Below are positions 42,500 through 52,600 of a stretch of DNA of 64,000 nucleotides, piece by piece. Made by a program: the position numbers and the translations under genes. The notes beneath the pieces are model-generated. The model made no database searches. It had not been told where the DNA came from and worked only from the letters and a program-made list of their open reading frames with translations. Source of the stretch: Azolla caroliniana (lineage: Eukaryota; Polypodiophyta); NCBI GenBank assembly GCA_043228905.1, contig JBHGNT010000007.1, positions 8,866,001 through 8,930,000 of the forward strand, in the 5' to 3' direction. Every line of letters starts with the position of its first letter. The first letter of the stretch is position 1.

Positions 42500-42603
42500 A
42501 CACCCTCCATTGTTGGAGAAGCAAATTTTTCTACCTATCGTACAGTCGTGGGGTCTTTCCCGAGTGTCCGGACTGTCTCGGCCCCACGCCTTGGCAGCCC
42601 TCT

Positions 42604-44730
42604 CTAAAAATCCTCCCGGTTCTCGCCACCGAGGGATTCGCGGTTCCTCTCGTGATTCGGTCTCACGGTCAGAAATTGGACCGAATGGCGTCCGTCCTGG
42701 CTTTTGACCCTTGCGTAGGCCGAACCGTTGTCTAGCACCTTGGTCTCCATTCGAGCTGCCGTGATGTATGGTTCCCCTAATATGACCGGGTGCGAGGACG
42801 TCTCCTGTACGAAGAAGTGCTGGTCAATCTCGACGTCGCCGATCTTGACTAGCACGTTCGGGCAGGCCCCATGCAGTTCCTCGGTGGCGCGCGTCGCCGC
42901 CCGTATCTTCCACCCGTGCTTGGTGTTGATCGGCCACTTCCCCTTCTTATAGAAGTCCATGGACATCAGGTTTATTTCCGAACCGTGGTCCACCAGTGCC
43001 ACCACTGGTTCCTGAACCTCTCCGATCTTTACCGGGGTCTCCGTGGTCGCTCGGGCCCAGTGTGGCCTCGAATAGTGGCTCTCCGCCCACTCATCTGCCA
43101 GCGCCGAGTCGTCGATGTGCGTCGTCCGCACCTCTACCGGTCTTTCCGGATCCGTCTCCGTCGACAGCCTCTTCCGTTTCACCAAGTCTACAATGGAGTC
43201 GTGGAACTCCTTCTTGGCGATCCCTAACACCTCTCGCAATGTCAGCTCCACTTTGCTGTCGAGGATCCGTTCTTCTAGGACCTTTCGTAGGTCTGTAGTC
43301 CTTTCTATTTCTGTCCCCAGTCGGTACCCGCCCTTCCTGGGGTTATCTTGCGGGTCGGGCCCACCGGCATCGTTCCGTCGTTGCCCGAATCGGGTCTCGT
43401 AACGTTGTGAGGGCCCTGCCGCTCCGGCTTTCCCCACTCGTTTTTCTTCTACCAGAGCCTCGTAGTTCCGGCAAGCGGCTTCTACGAAGCTCGTCTTCTC
43501 CTCGACCGGATCGCTCCACCCGGTTATTTCCCGGACCCGTCTCTCAGCGCGGTCCGTTTCATCTTTCCTCAGCCGCGCGCCGGCGAGGCCTTCCAGCATT
43601 GCCGACCAGAAACTGTCTTTACTCTCCTTTCGGGCCTCGCTGCCCCCGACCTGAATACCGGCTGACGCCGAGTAGTGGATGGCCTCCACGTGTCGGGCCG
43701 CTGCCTCTTCCATCAGTCTCTTCATACCTCCTCGCCCGTCGTTTCGGCTCAGGGCCCTCCTGGTGTTGCCAGCGTGCACCCGGCCTTCCCACAGGTACAC
43801 CACCCGGTTTCTCAACGCCTCTGCGAAATCGCCGCAGTCCTTCCGAATGTGGCCGACCTCGTCGCACCACATGCACCTGTTCCTCGCTGCCGGCCGTCGG
43901 TCACGAGCCGGTTCGCCGCCTTCCCTTCGAGTCTGGGCGATCTGGAGATCCTTTATCGCCCGCGTCAACTCCTCTAGCGCTGCTCCTCCGGACGAGCCAT
44001 TGACCATGCTGGCCGAAGCCGGACCGGTTTCGAGCCATTCCCGGGTTTCTTCCCTTCGCACTTGCGGTGCCGGTTCAAGCCTCCTTGCTGTAGCAGAGCC
44101 CGCACCGGCCGCCCCGTTGTCAGCCCATTCTCGCCGTTTGTCGAAACGGCCACAGACTCTCTTAACCGCAGCCCAGTCGGTTGTCAGCCCGTCTTCAGTT
44201 TCCAGCAAGGAGCCGACTTGATCCCGGTCCCGCTCGTCCACCGACTTGACGAACAGTAGGACCCGGCTCGTATCCAGAATGGTTCGGTCAAGCGCTGAAA
44301 GGCGCGCAAAGCGTTCTTCGAACTCCAGGAGGAGTGCCGACGCGTTTCTTCCTTTGCCGGGGGACTCCACCCATTCCATGAAGTCCCGTTTCGAAAGCCG
44401 GAGCGCGTCGTCCAGCCCATATTTCTCTAGGAGTCGTCCTTCGAACTCCTCCCAGGTATGGCTCTCCGCCCGTACCTCGAGCACCTCCGCATGGATGCTC
44501 AGCATCGCCACTCGAGGGAACTCGGCAAGACGCCTCTCTTCCGGAATGTCCCGCATCAGCATTTCCGCCCCGTAGGACGCCAAATACTTCGTAGCATCCT
44601 TTCCGCTGAAACGGCCGATCGTACCGACGACCGCCTCAATGGCTCTGTCGAGGGCACTGGTGCCCTCGCGTGTGCTCAATATCCAATCCACGGCCGAAGC
44701 CATGGCCTCTGCAAGATCCGACCCCCTCAT
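42604..44730 (-). CDS. Gypsy-D gag-protease
   Basis: About 708 residues from ATG 44730, the first Met after the primer site; the same frame is open upstream through the primer site and into the LTR, so a more upstream start is possible. gag-like helical region about residues 1-200 (WEEFEGRLLEKYGLDDALR, ALLLEFEERFARLSALDRT); zinc knuckle CMWCDEVGHIRKDC at about 285-298; aspartic protease near 577 with VALVDHGSEINLM, where the usual D-S/T-G triad reads D-H-G; then GEPYITAARMETKVLDNGSA. It would form the particle and process the polyproteins. It is intact, unlike pol, which lies in another frame 105 bp downstream. Confidence 0.88.
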   Translation of the reverse strand: MRGSDLAEAMASAVDWILSTREGTSALDRAIEAVVGTIGRFSGKDATKYLASYGAEMLMRDIPEERRLAEFPRVAMLSIHAEVLEVRAESHTWEEFEGRLLEKYGLDDALRLSKRDFMEWVESPGKGRNASALLLEFEERFARLSALDRTILDTSRVLLFVKSVDERDRDQVGSLLETEDGLTTDWAAVKRVCGRFDKRREWADNGAAGAGSATARRLEPAPQVRREETREWLETGPASASMVNGSSGGAALEELTRAIKDLQIAQTRREGGEPARDRRPAARNRCMWCDEVGHIRKDCGDFAEALRNRVVYLWEGRVHAGNTRRALSRNDGRGGMKRLMEEAAARHVEAIHYSASAGIQVGGSEARKESKDSFWSAMLEGLAGARLRKDETDRAERRVREITGWSDPVEEKTSFVEAACRNYEALVEEKRVGKAGAAGPSQRYETRFGQRRNDAGGPDPQDNPRKGGYRLGTEIERTTDLRKVLEERILDSKVELTLREVLGIAKKEFHDSIVDLVKRKRLSTETDPERPVEVRTTHIDDSALADEWAESHYSRPHWARATTETPVKIGEVQEPVVALVDHGSEINLMSMDFYKKGKWPINTKHGWKIRAATRATEELHGACPNVLVKIGDVEIDQHFFVQETSSHPVILGEPYITAARMETKVLDNGSAYARVKSQDGRHSVQFLTVRPNHERNRESLGGENREDF

Positions 44731-44752
44731 CTTCTGCTCTTCTGCCGCCTCT

Positions 44753-44770
44753 TTCACGTCGGGTTCACCA
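44753..44770 (-). other. Gypsy-D primer binding site (tRNA-Trp type)
   Basis: The minus strand reads TGGTGAACCCGACGTGAA, 4 nt after the 5' LTR. From memory of plant cytosolic tRNA-Trp (3' end ...TTCACGTCGGGTTCACCA) this is an 18-nt exact complement. The match is far longer than chance. Confidence 0.85.
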
Positions 44771-44774
44771 AATA

Positions 44775-45412
44775 TGTCGAGGTATTCCTCGCGGATGCGT
44801 GGAGTGAGGCGGGACCTCGGGGGTCCTGTACCGAAGAGTAAGAGAGAGAGAGAGAGAGAGACACTACGTGCGAGCGTAGATTCACAGGGACACGGCCCTT
44901 CGACGCAAAGACGCGAGTGGGACAGCGACACAGAAAGACACGAAAGTATGTATGTATTGACAAGACAAACAACAAGAACACGAAGACAACAAAACACGAA
45001 GTCGGTTACAACCGAACAAGCCGGCGAATAGATGTCGATACCTGCTCGTAAACGCACAGAGGGGGATGAGTAGGTTGGAGGTGCTGCCGGAAGCACTCGG
45101 CCATTCCTCAGAGCAGCGCGGGCCTCCCGAAACCTGCACAGAAGGAAGCTATGGCGTTTGCAACCAGAAAGAGAGAGAGAGAGAAGCCTTCGCACGCAAA
45201 CCGACAACACTTCGTCCTCGACTCTCCGCGATCCCTCGCCCCTCCTCGTCTCCCTCCTTTTATAGGCAAGGAAGGAGCCGTTTCCCCTTTACTTCCTACC
45301 TACCGAATCTACCTAGGATCTCCTATGTACAACATAAGGCGCACGTGCATGAAGAGTCGGTTCCTACGCTCCGGTACACCGATTCCGCTTGTGGACGGTT
45401 TTCTTCACGACA
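44775..45412 (-). repeat. Gypsy-D 5' LTR (right)
   Basis: 638 bp, nearly identical to the left copy; differences noticed are cgaagtcgg/cggagtcgg, acaagccgg/acaggccgg and gacaacactt/gacagcactt, all transitions. Confidence 0.95.
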
Positions 45413-47503
45413 TCGTGTGGAGTGACCTCGTGCATGCCGGATGTTGTGCACTGGTTCATTAGGTAGACGGCCGTATTTGCAGCTTCGGCCCAATATGACT
45501 TGGGCATATGCTTCTCGTTCATCATGGCCCGTGCTACTTCGAGGATGTGCCGATTTTTGTGCTCGGCTACCCCGTTTTGTTGCGGAGTGTGTCAGCAAGT
45601 GAATTCTTGCCAAATTCCTTCCTTTCGGAGATACGCGGTGAAGTCGTCCGAGAAGTACTCCTTGCCGCCATCTGATCGAAGACAATGTACATGTCGGCCT
45701 GTGGCTTTCTCAACTTCATTCTTGAAAATTTGGAAGTGTTCGAACACTTCACTCTTTGGCCACATCGGGTAGATCCAAGTGTGCCTGGAGAAGTCGTCGA
45801 TGAAGAGCACGTAATATCGGCATCCGCGGAATGTCGCCGTTTGAGCCGGACGCCATACATCGGAATGAATTACGTCTGCGCCGGTCCCTATACGTCGGAA
45901 TGGACTACATCGAGTAGACCTTTGCTCACGTTCCGCTCTTTCGGGAATGGGTGTCGATGTTGCTTGCCGAATTGGCATGCTTTGCATACACCTTCAATCT
46001 CCTTCTCTTTGAATGTTGGGAGTCCGATGACAACTCCTTTCGATTTCATTGCTTTGAGCTTTTGGAGATTTATATGGTCAATCCGCTTGTACCATAACTC
46101 TATGTCAGAGTCGGCTTTCATGCCCTTTGCGAACATGGCCGATTTCATCTCGTGTGAGTCGAGAATGAACAGTCGGCTTCTCTTCGTCCACGTGCAATGA
46201 GTCGGCCCTCTTTTTCGATGAAGCAACCGCCTTGATTAAATCGAACTTGCATCCCTTGCTCTACAATTTGGCCGACGGAGACCAAATTCTTCGTAATGGT
46301 CGGTACATGCAAAACATTTTTAATGTAATTTTCCTTACCTTCTTTTCCGAACGGAACATTGCCGATGTGCTAAATCGGGTGCGTAGTGTTGTCTCCGGTT
46401 TCGACATAGCCGGGTCGGTCCGGCTCTTGAAGTTCTCGGAACCATTCTTGATGCGATGTCATATGGTTCGAGGCACTAGTTGAGGTAGAGGCCGACATAG
46501 AGTTTGCTCTATGTTTCATCATGAACATTCCGCCACGGTCGGAGTTGTGTGCATACATTCCGCCACAATCTTCGTAGTCGGAGTTGTTCCCGTACATTCT
46601 GCTATACTCTTAGTAGTCGGAATTGTGTGCGTAATTCGTGAGTTGTTGGCTTGTGGAAGCCGATTCATGCATCTTCTTTCGGCACTCTTCTTTGTGGTGG
46701 CCGAGCTTTCCGCAATATCTGAATTCGGTTGCGTTTTGACGGCTCGGGCCGGAGTGGAAGCTCCCCCTTCTTGCAAAGGTTCCTCGTTGGCCTCCGTTTT
46801 GCGGCCGAAATTGGGAGTTGTTGTCGTAGGTTGAACCTCGTTCGCCTTGTCCTTGGCCGAATCAGCCTCTTGCTCGTCCGCGTCCTCTTCCTCCATTAGA
46901 GTGCGTGTAGAGCATGTGGCCTTCCGACTCATTGCTCCTTGTACGCACATGGTTTTCTTCGACCAATAGCATTGATTGGAGCTCGAAGAAGGAGGGAGAT
47001 TTCTCCCGTGCTAGAACGGCGGTTCGCATCGCGCCGAACTGTGGTGCGAGGCCGCTGAGGCATATTTGCACCATCTCATCATCATCTATACTTACGCTTA
47101 TTGAGCCGAGCGAGTCGCAAAGCTCCTTGATCTTCAAGGTGTATGTCGTGATGGACATGTCCCTTTGTTGAATGTTGTTCAACTCTTGGCGGAGTTGAAG
47201 CTTCCTCGCGGTCGTGTTGGCGGAGAAAATCTTTCGTAGATTTTCCCACGCTTCCTTCGGCGTCTTGGCTTCTCGAATGTAATCGAGCATGTGGTCGTGA
47301 ACACATGTCGCCAAACAATACATCACGCGGCTTGCGGCTTGCTCCCATGTCGCGTATCCGGGAGCCGCTTCGGCGAGTCGGTCTTCATGTGCTCCTTTGA
47401 TGTAGCTCCAATAGCCTTGTCTGACAAGGTATTGGTGCATCTTGTACTCCCAAGATGCGAAGTTGTTTCGATCCAACTTCTTGGTAGGGAGAGCACTCCC
47501 CAT
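45413..47503 (-). pseudogene. Copia-IV gag, protease and first part of integrase
   Basis: gag starts at ATG 47503 (MGSALPTKKLDRNNFASWEY) and is open to 46862; features include WEQAASRVMYCLATC, ANTTARKLQLRQELNNIQQR and SMLLVEENHV. A zinc knuckle (YCGKLGHHKEEC, about 46680-46720), protease (SASNHMTSHQEW, about 46470), GAG-pre-integrase (LWYKRIDHINLQKLKAM) and integrase core (VIHSDVWRP, FIDDFSRHTWIY, RSDGGKEYFSDDF) follow in shifted frames. It stops at the Gypsy-D insertion. Confidence 0.85.
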
Positions 47504-47662
47504 TTGAGTATTGATTATGTAGATTCTTCTTCTTCTTCTTCTCTCTTCGAATGCGAGCTATGTAACGAAGCTACGATAACGATGAGCCGGTTCTTGGTCG
47601 TCAGCGTGGAGCACAACACACGATCACGATGAGGCAAATGGGCTAGATCGAGCTACCAAATC

Positions 47663-47674
47663 GCTCTGATACCA
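47663..47674 (-). other. Copia-IV primer binding site (tRNA-iMet)
   Basis: The plus strand gctctgatacca is the complement of TGGTATCAGAGC and abuts the right LTR. Confidence 0.9.
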
Positions 47675-48054
47675 TGTAAAGAATCAAGAGATGGATTCTT
47701 GTGAAGCGGAATAGGTGTGAACTGTGTGTGTGTGTATGAGCTAGATAGAGAGAGAGACACACACAGAGTATACGCAAGGTTAAGTATATTAATAAAGGGG
47801 AAAGACACAACTACATACAAGGTGGGAGGAGGGTGCTTCATATAGTCACCCTCTCTCTTCATTAACTACAAGACTCATGGAGCATGGGGAATGTGAAAGC
47901 TCATAAGTTATGTGTCATAGAATATGATTCTATGACTCATACTAAATGCTAGAATACAAAGTGGTGACTTAATGGTGACTCTTGACCGTTGGAGTGTCTA
48001 TTCAATCTCAAGGTGAGTTCACACACAAGACCAAGTTGAGCTTGATTCTCAACA
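47675..48054 (-). repeat. Copia-IV 5' LTR (right)
   Basis: 380 bp; aligns with the left LTR, with a much shorter GT tract (about 47721-47735) accounting for most of the length difference. It keeps the gtcatagaat/attctatgac dyad. Confidence 0.9.
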
Positions 48055-49170
48055 CGGACCACTAATGGAAGAAGAAAAGCAGCAAAGCAGCGATGTTGGG
48101 CAAATCGATTATGTCTTTATTGTAGTGAATTCTCCCCATCGACCAAGAAGGTGGATTGGGGCATATTGCAGTGAATTCTCCCCATCGGCCAAGAAGGCAG
48201 GTAAATCAAATAACCACTAGTACTAATAGTACTAAACCCAAGTCTATTTCTCTAGGTGTGTCTGATAGTCCTAATCGCCCAAGCCTTTCAAACAAATTTG
48301 AAATCCTTAGTCAACTAGAAGAAGAGTTAAACGATTACGTTCAGCTAAAATAGGAGCCGTTTGGTTGGACAACCCTAGATCTGTGCAACCCATTAGTGGT
48401 TCCATTTCCTCTAAGCAAGTAAGCAATATGTTCTTAGCTCAAGTAATGGTTAGTACTAAAAGTACTCCTCCAGTACATGTCTTAGCACTCTTAGATTCCA
48501 GAACCAACTCTTGCTTCAGGGATAGGAATTTTGCCCAAGCTCATGAGATATCCCTAAGAAACTTTCTTGCCCAGCATCTATAGTAATTATTGATGGTCAT
48601 CCCATTGCTTCCGAAAAAATTGTAGAGGAGTCAAAGCCGATTCAAGTTGTCCTAGATAACTTGGTGTGTGTAGTATCATTTAATATAATTAGTAGTCCAT
48701 ATCATCCAATTGTCTTGGTGTTACCGTGGTTCGAATTACATAACCCAGACATAGATTGGAGAACAAGATAAATCCGATATCAACAAATTTGAGGATCTAC
48801 TCATAAGATTGCAACCATTTCCCTACAACAATTGCGTGAGGAAGGATGCAAGGGAGCAATGTTTGTCGTCGCGGTATTAGTAAAACCTTCCAACACTACT
48901 AAAAAGGAATCCACAGTTCAACTTCTAGAGAAGTATCGTCAGTATGCCGATGTGTTCGATAAGGTACAAGTCAATACACTTCCTCACCACTGAACGTATG
49001 ATTGCCCCATCGATTTACAACCGGGAAAAGAGCCACCATGGGGACCAATCTACAATTGGTCACCAACCGAGCTAGAAGTCCTTCGAGCCTATATAGAGGA
49101 GAATTTGGCAAACGGTTTCATTCGACATTCGAAATCTCCAACCGGCACACCCATTTTCTTCGTCAAGAAA
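48055..49170 (+). pseudogene. Chromo-E nucleocapsid, protease and start of RT
   Basis: Continues the chromovirus after Copia-IV. A nucleocapsid remnant (HIAVNSPHRPRR) is duplicated with a 46-bp offset (48119-48154 and 48165-48201), which shifts the frame. Protease: VLALLDSRTNSCF near 48485, with Gly of D-S-G replaced by Arg. RT start: DLQPGKEPPWGPIYNWSPTE, ANGFIRHSKSPTGTPIFFVK. Several stops. Gypsy-F interrupts at 49170. Confidence 0.75.
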
Positions 49171-49589
49171 TGTTACCGGCCGGCAAGGAGTCCAAAATAC
49201 GGAGTGAAGGAATTAATTAAGTATGGTTGTAAATAAGCATAGTGTGGACGGACGGACTGGAAACGGTATGCCGTTCCAGATCCGGACGGATCCCGAATAG
49301 GTGCGATAGGCACCGTTTTGTACTACGGGCCGGAAACCTATTTAAAGGCCCGGACCCCATTGTAATCGCAGCGGATAATTAATAGAGCATATGGTGTTTA
49401 TACTTCTGTGTTGATTTCCGTTCTGTAGTTACTGTGATATCTTACGCGTGTAATTAACCAAAGCACTCTAATCGTGTAACCTACGTAAGTCAGTGTAATC
49501 GTTGAATCTTAATCCTATGCCGTAATCACCCTTTGGTGAAGTGTCTCCGTGACACCTTGTGTTAGGCCTTGTCCGGTCAGAGAATAACA
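49171..49589 (+). repeat. Gypsy-F 5' LTR
   Basis: TGTTACCGGC ... GAGAATAACA, 419 bp. A TATA-like cctatttaaagg lies near 49336. Confidence 0.95.
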
Positions 49590-49595
49590 CAGTTT

Positions 49596-49606
49596 TGGCG
49601 ACCACG
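49596..49606 (+). other. Gypsy-F primer binding site (probably tRNA-Arg)
   Basis: TGGCGACCACG lies 6 nt after the LTR. It complements the 3' end of a plant tRNA-Arg (...CGTGGTCG plus CCA) over 11 nt, then diverges. Assignment is from remembered tRNA sequence. Confidence 0.6.
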
Positions 49607-49642
49607 ATTCCTGCTTTCTCGCAGTGAACGACGGCTTAATGG

Positions 49643-52600
49643 ATGACGAGACCAACGCACGACCTGGTTACAGACCGAGCTCGACGCCTCGCCGAACGGC
49701 AAAGACGGCGTGAGACTTTCCAGCAAGCAGCGCACGAAATTCGCTCGGATCGTTCGTTCTCCAACGAGATCCGGAGAGTCGCGGAAGAATCTCTTCGGTT
49801 ACAGCAAACTCGCGACCAGGACGACGGAAGCAGTCTAAGTAGTCTCCGGGAAACCAAACGCCTCCTCGAGGCGCTGGCAAGCGGAGAAAACGAGGCAGAA
49901 GCCTTTTCAGCCTACGAATCGGATTCCGAAGGGGGATACAGCGTGCACACGAACTACTGGAGCAGCAACGATACCCCCGGCGGCCCGAAGGACGACGGGT
50001 CGGATACCGTGCCGACTCCAGAACCGGAACCGCTCGACCAGGGCTATCCGGAACCGCAAACGGAAGCTGTCAACCCACCAACACCGGAAGTGGAAGAAGC
50101 AAAGCCACCGACACCAACGAAAGAGCCGGCGAAGGTACCGGAAGACGAGCCGGTGAAAGAACCGGAAAAAGAACCGGAAGAGGAACCGGAAAAAGCACCG
50201 GCAAAACAACCGGAAGTGGAACCGGAGAGAAAACCGGAAAGATATCAACAAACGCCACTAAACCGCGGCCTAATACTGGACGACGACATGCCGTTCCAAT
50301 ACTCAAAGTATCGCGATGATCCGGACGCGGAAGCGCATGTTCATGCCTTCGAGCAGACATGGGAAGCAAATCACACGTCCCAGCGAATGACACCGGAGGA
50401 AGAAGAACGCTCGAAGATAGCGGAATTCGGGGTCACGTTGGAAGGACCAGCGACACGATGGCGGCGGACGCAGGACCCGGAGACCATCACAACCTTTGCA
50501 GAATTAAAAGCAAAATTCTTGCATTTTTTCCACAAGGAGGTCGACCAGACGACAATGGTGGGCCTGTTTTATACGATCCGACAGGAGGCAGGGGAAAGCA
50601 TTCCCCAATTCGTCATCCGTTTCCAACGAATGCATAGCCAGCTTGCCCGTGCACCCCCGGAGGAGGAATTACGGACGATATTTTTAAACGCACTCCGGGA
50701 ACCGTTACGCACGGTGTGTACGGTAATCGACTTTCGAGGAAGCACCATTGACCAGGTCATTGACCGGGTCAGAGAAATGGAAAAGTCAAGCTCATGGCTT
50801 ACACTGGGAACACTGCAACGGGCGTTACCCACCGATGAAGATCTCCGGTTCCGGCAGGCAATTCAATGCACAATCTGCTTGAATGCCGGACACTCGGCAG
50901 TGGAGTGCAACATGCGAACTCAGTGTGTGATTTGTCAATCCAAGAGTCATACAACGGACCGGTGCGAGTATAACCTGTTAAACCGACAAGCACCACCCGT
51001 CCGACGGATCGAGCCAAGAAGCAGCCGAGACGAAGATGACGATCGTTGGCAAAGAATGAACCGGTACCGACCGGCACAGGATGTCCGGTACGGAGACAGA
51101 CAAGAGAATGATGGCCGGTACGGGAATCGGCATGATAACTACGACCGGTATGAGCGATCGGACCGTTATCGAGAGTCCAACAGACGACACGAGCAATACG
51201 ACAGAGACCATTCCCCTGGTTACCGAAGGCACCAGGAGGACTACGGCCGATTTTACGATCCACCACGACCGGACTACCGAAATAAAAATAAGAATAATAA
51301 GAAACGTAATTTCAAGAAAGGTGGTCACACTAGGGACCCGGAACATGGAACCCCAAGGAGCCAACCGGCACAGAACGCACCACTCACTACGGGACCGACT
51401 CCGGATACCAGCAATGCTGAATCCAGCAATACCCGTAAAGAGTACTGCTATTACTGCAGGCAGGAAGGCCACTACAGTAACCAGTGCCCGGCAAAGAGCT
51501 ACGATAAACGACCAGCAGTTAATATGGTGGTTCCGGAAGTGGCGGATGTACAGCAAGTAACCACACGGTCGAAAGGCATGGCCAAAGAGTGGGAAACACA
51601 AGAGGCCATACGAAAACAGGCGACGGAATGGGTGAAGGAAGCCAATGAAAGGAACGTCGCGAACGCGGAACGGCAAAAGGCGAATACCATAGGGAGTGCC
51701 GGCGGTAGCCACCCAGAAAACGAGACATGGCAAGCACTGCAAGAATGTCAGATCACGTTGCCATTAGGAAGACTCTTGCAGCTCGTGCCGCGATTTACGG
51801 AAGGACTAAAAACGGTCATGACAGACGGTAGAGCCCCACCGGCACCAGTCCTCTTCTCGAATCCGGAGGAGGGACCGACGGTGGTGGACACTAGTAGTCC
51901 GGTGATTACAGCTATTGTCAAAGGGCACGAACTTCCCGGCACAGTAATCGATGGAGGTTCCGGGGTGAACGTAATAAGCCTCCACACGTGTGATGCCTTG
52001 GGTATACATGAATGGGAGCCATGTCCGTTCTGGCTACGGATGGCGGATACGAGCTCTGTACGGCCGACGGGCTTAATACGGAAATTGGAAGTCACCATAG
52101 TAGGTCACACATTTCACATCTCGGCTGTAGTGCTGCAGCTACAGGCGCAAGGCGCGTACCCTCTATTGCTGGGCAGACCATGGTTGAAAACAGCACACAT
52201 CAAGCAAAATTGGCGGAAAAATATGATTACCTTCCGGCGCGGAAAAGCCAAGGTCCGGATACCGACACAACCACGGACGAGCAACGGTAAGGAATGCACA
52301 CCGCTATATGCGGAATGCGTGAACATGCTTGAAGGGTTGGCAGACGACGAAGAAGCCCAGTACTTGGAGGAACACCCGAAGATCGTACCACTCTTCGAGA
52401 TTGACGTAGCTGAAGCCGTAGCGCCATACTTGCCGCAGCGGGACGAAACCGAAGCCGAACCAGACAAAGATTCGATTCGGGAATTACGGCAAGCACAGGA
52501 AGCGTTGGAACGGGAAATGGTCGTTTCCCAACGGGTAAAAACATCCCAGCTCGACGAAGTGAACCTAGGAAGCAAGGACGAATCAAAGCCGGTACACATC

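Larger units (their letters stand above)
38429..45412 (-). mobile_element. Gypsy-D, young Ty3/gypsy element with tRNA-Trp primer site
   Basis: 6984 bp with two 638-bp LTRs that differ at about three sites that I noticed. The duplication TCGT is only 4 bp (38425-38428 and 45413-45416). Minus strand: 5' LTR, primer site, gag-protease frame, pol frame, polypurine tract (aggtgggggcgga), 3' LTR. Pol has three stops. It is inserted in the integrase region of Copia-IV. The protease (D-H-G) and RT (FLDDIPIKG) signatures differ from the usual plant chromovirus and Athila/Tat groups. Confidence 0.95.
34870..48054 (-). mobile_element. Copia-IV, nested Ty1/copia element
   Basis: Minus-strand copia bounded by LTRs 34870-35271 and 47675-48054, with a perfect 5-bp duplication CGGAC (34865-34869 and 48055-48059). 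Its own sequence is about 5.5 kb; the rest is Gypsy-D (38429-45412) and a solo LTR (37065-37736). It has an iMet primer site next to the right LTR and a polypurine tract next to the left one. It lacks the long C-terminal tail of Copia-I/II. Coding parts are degenerate. Confidence 0.93.

Noticed and set aside
49907-51742. Long minus-strand frames opposite Gypsy-F gag
   Set aside because: Shadows of a strongly biased plus-strand coding region.
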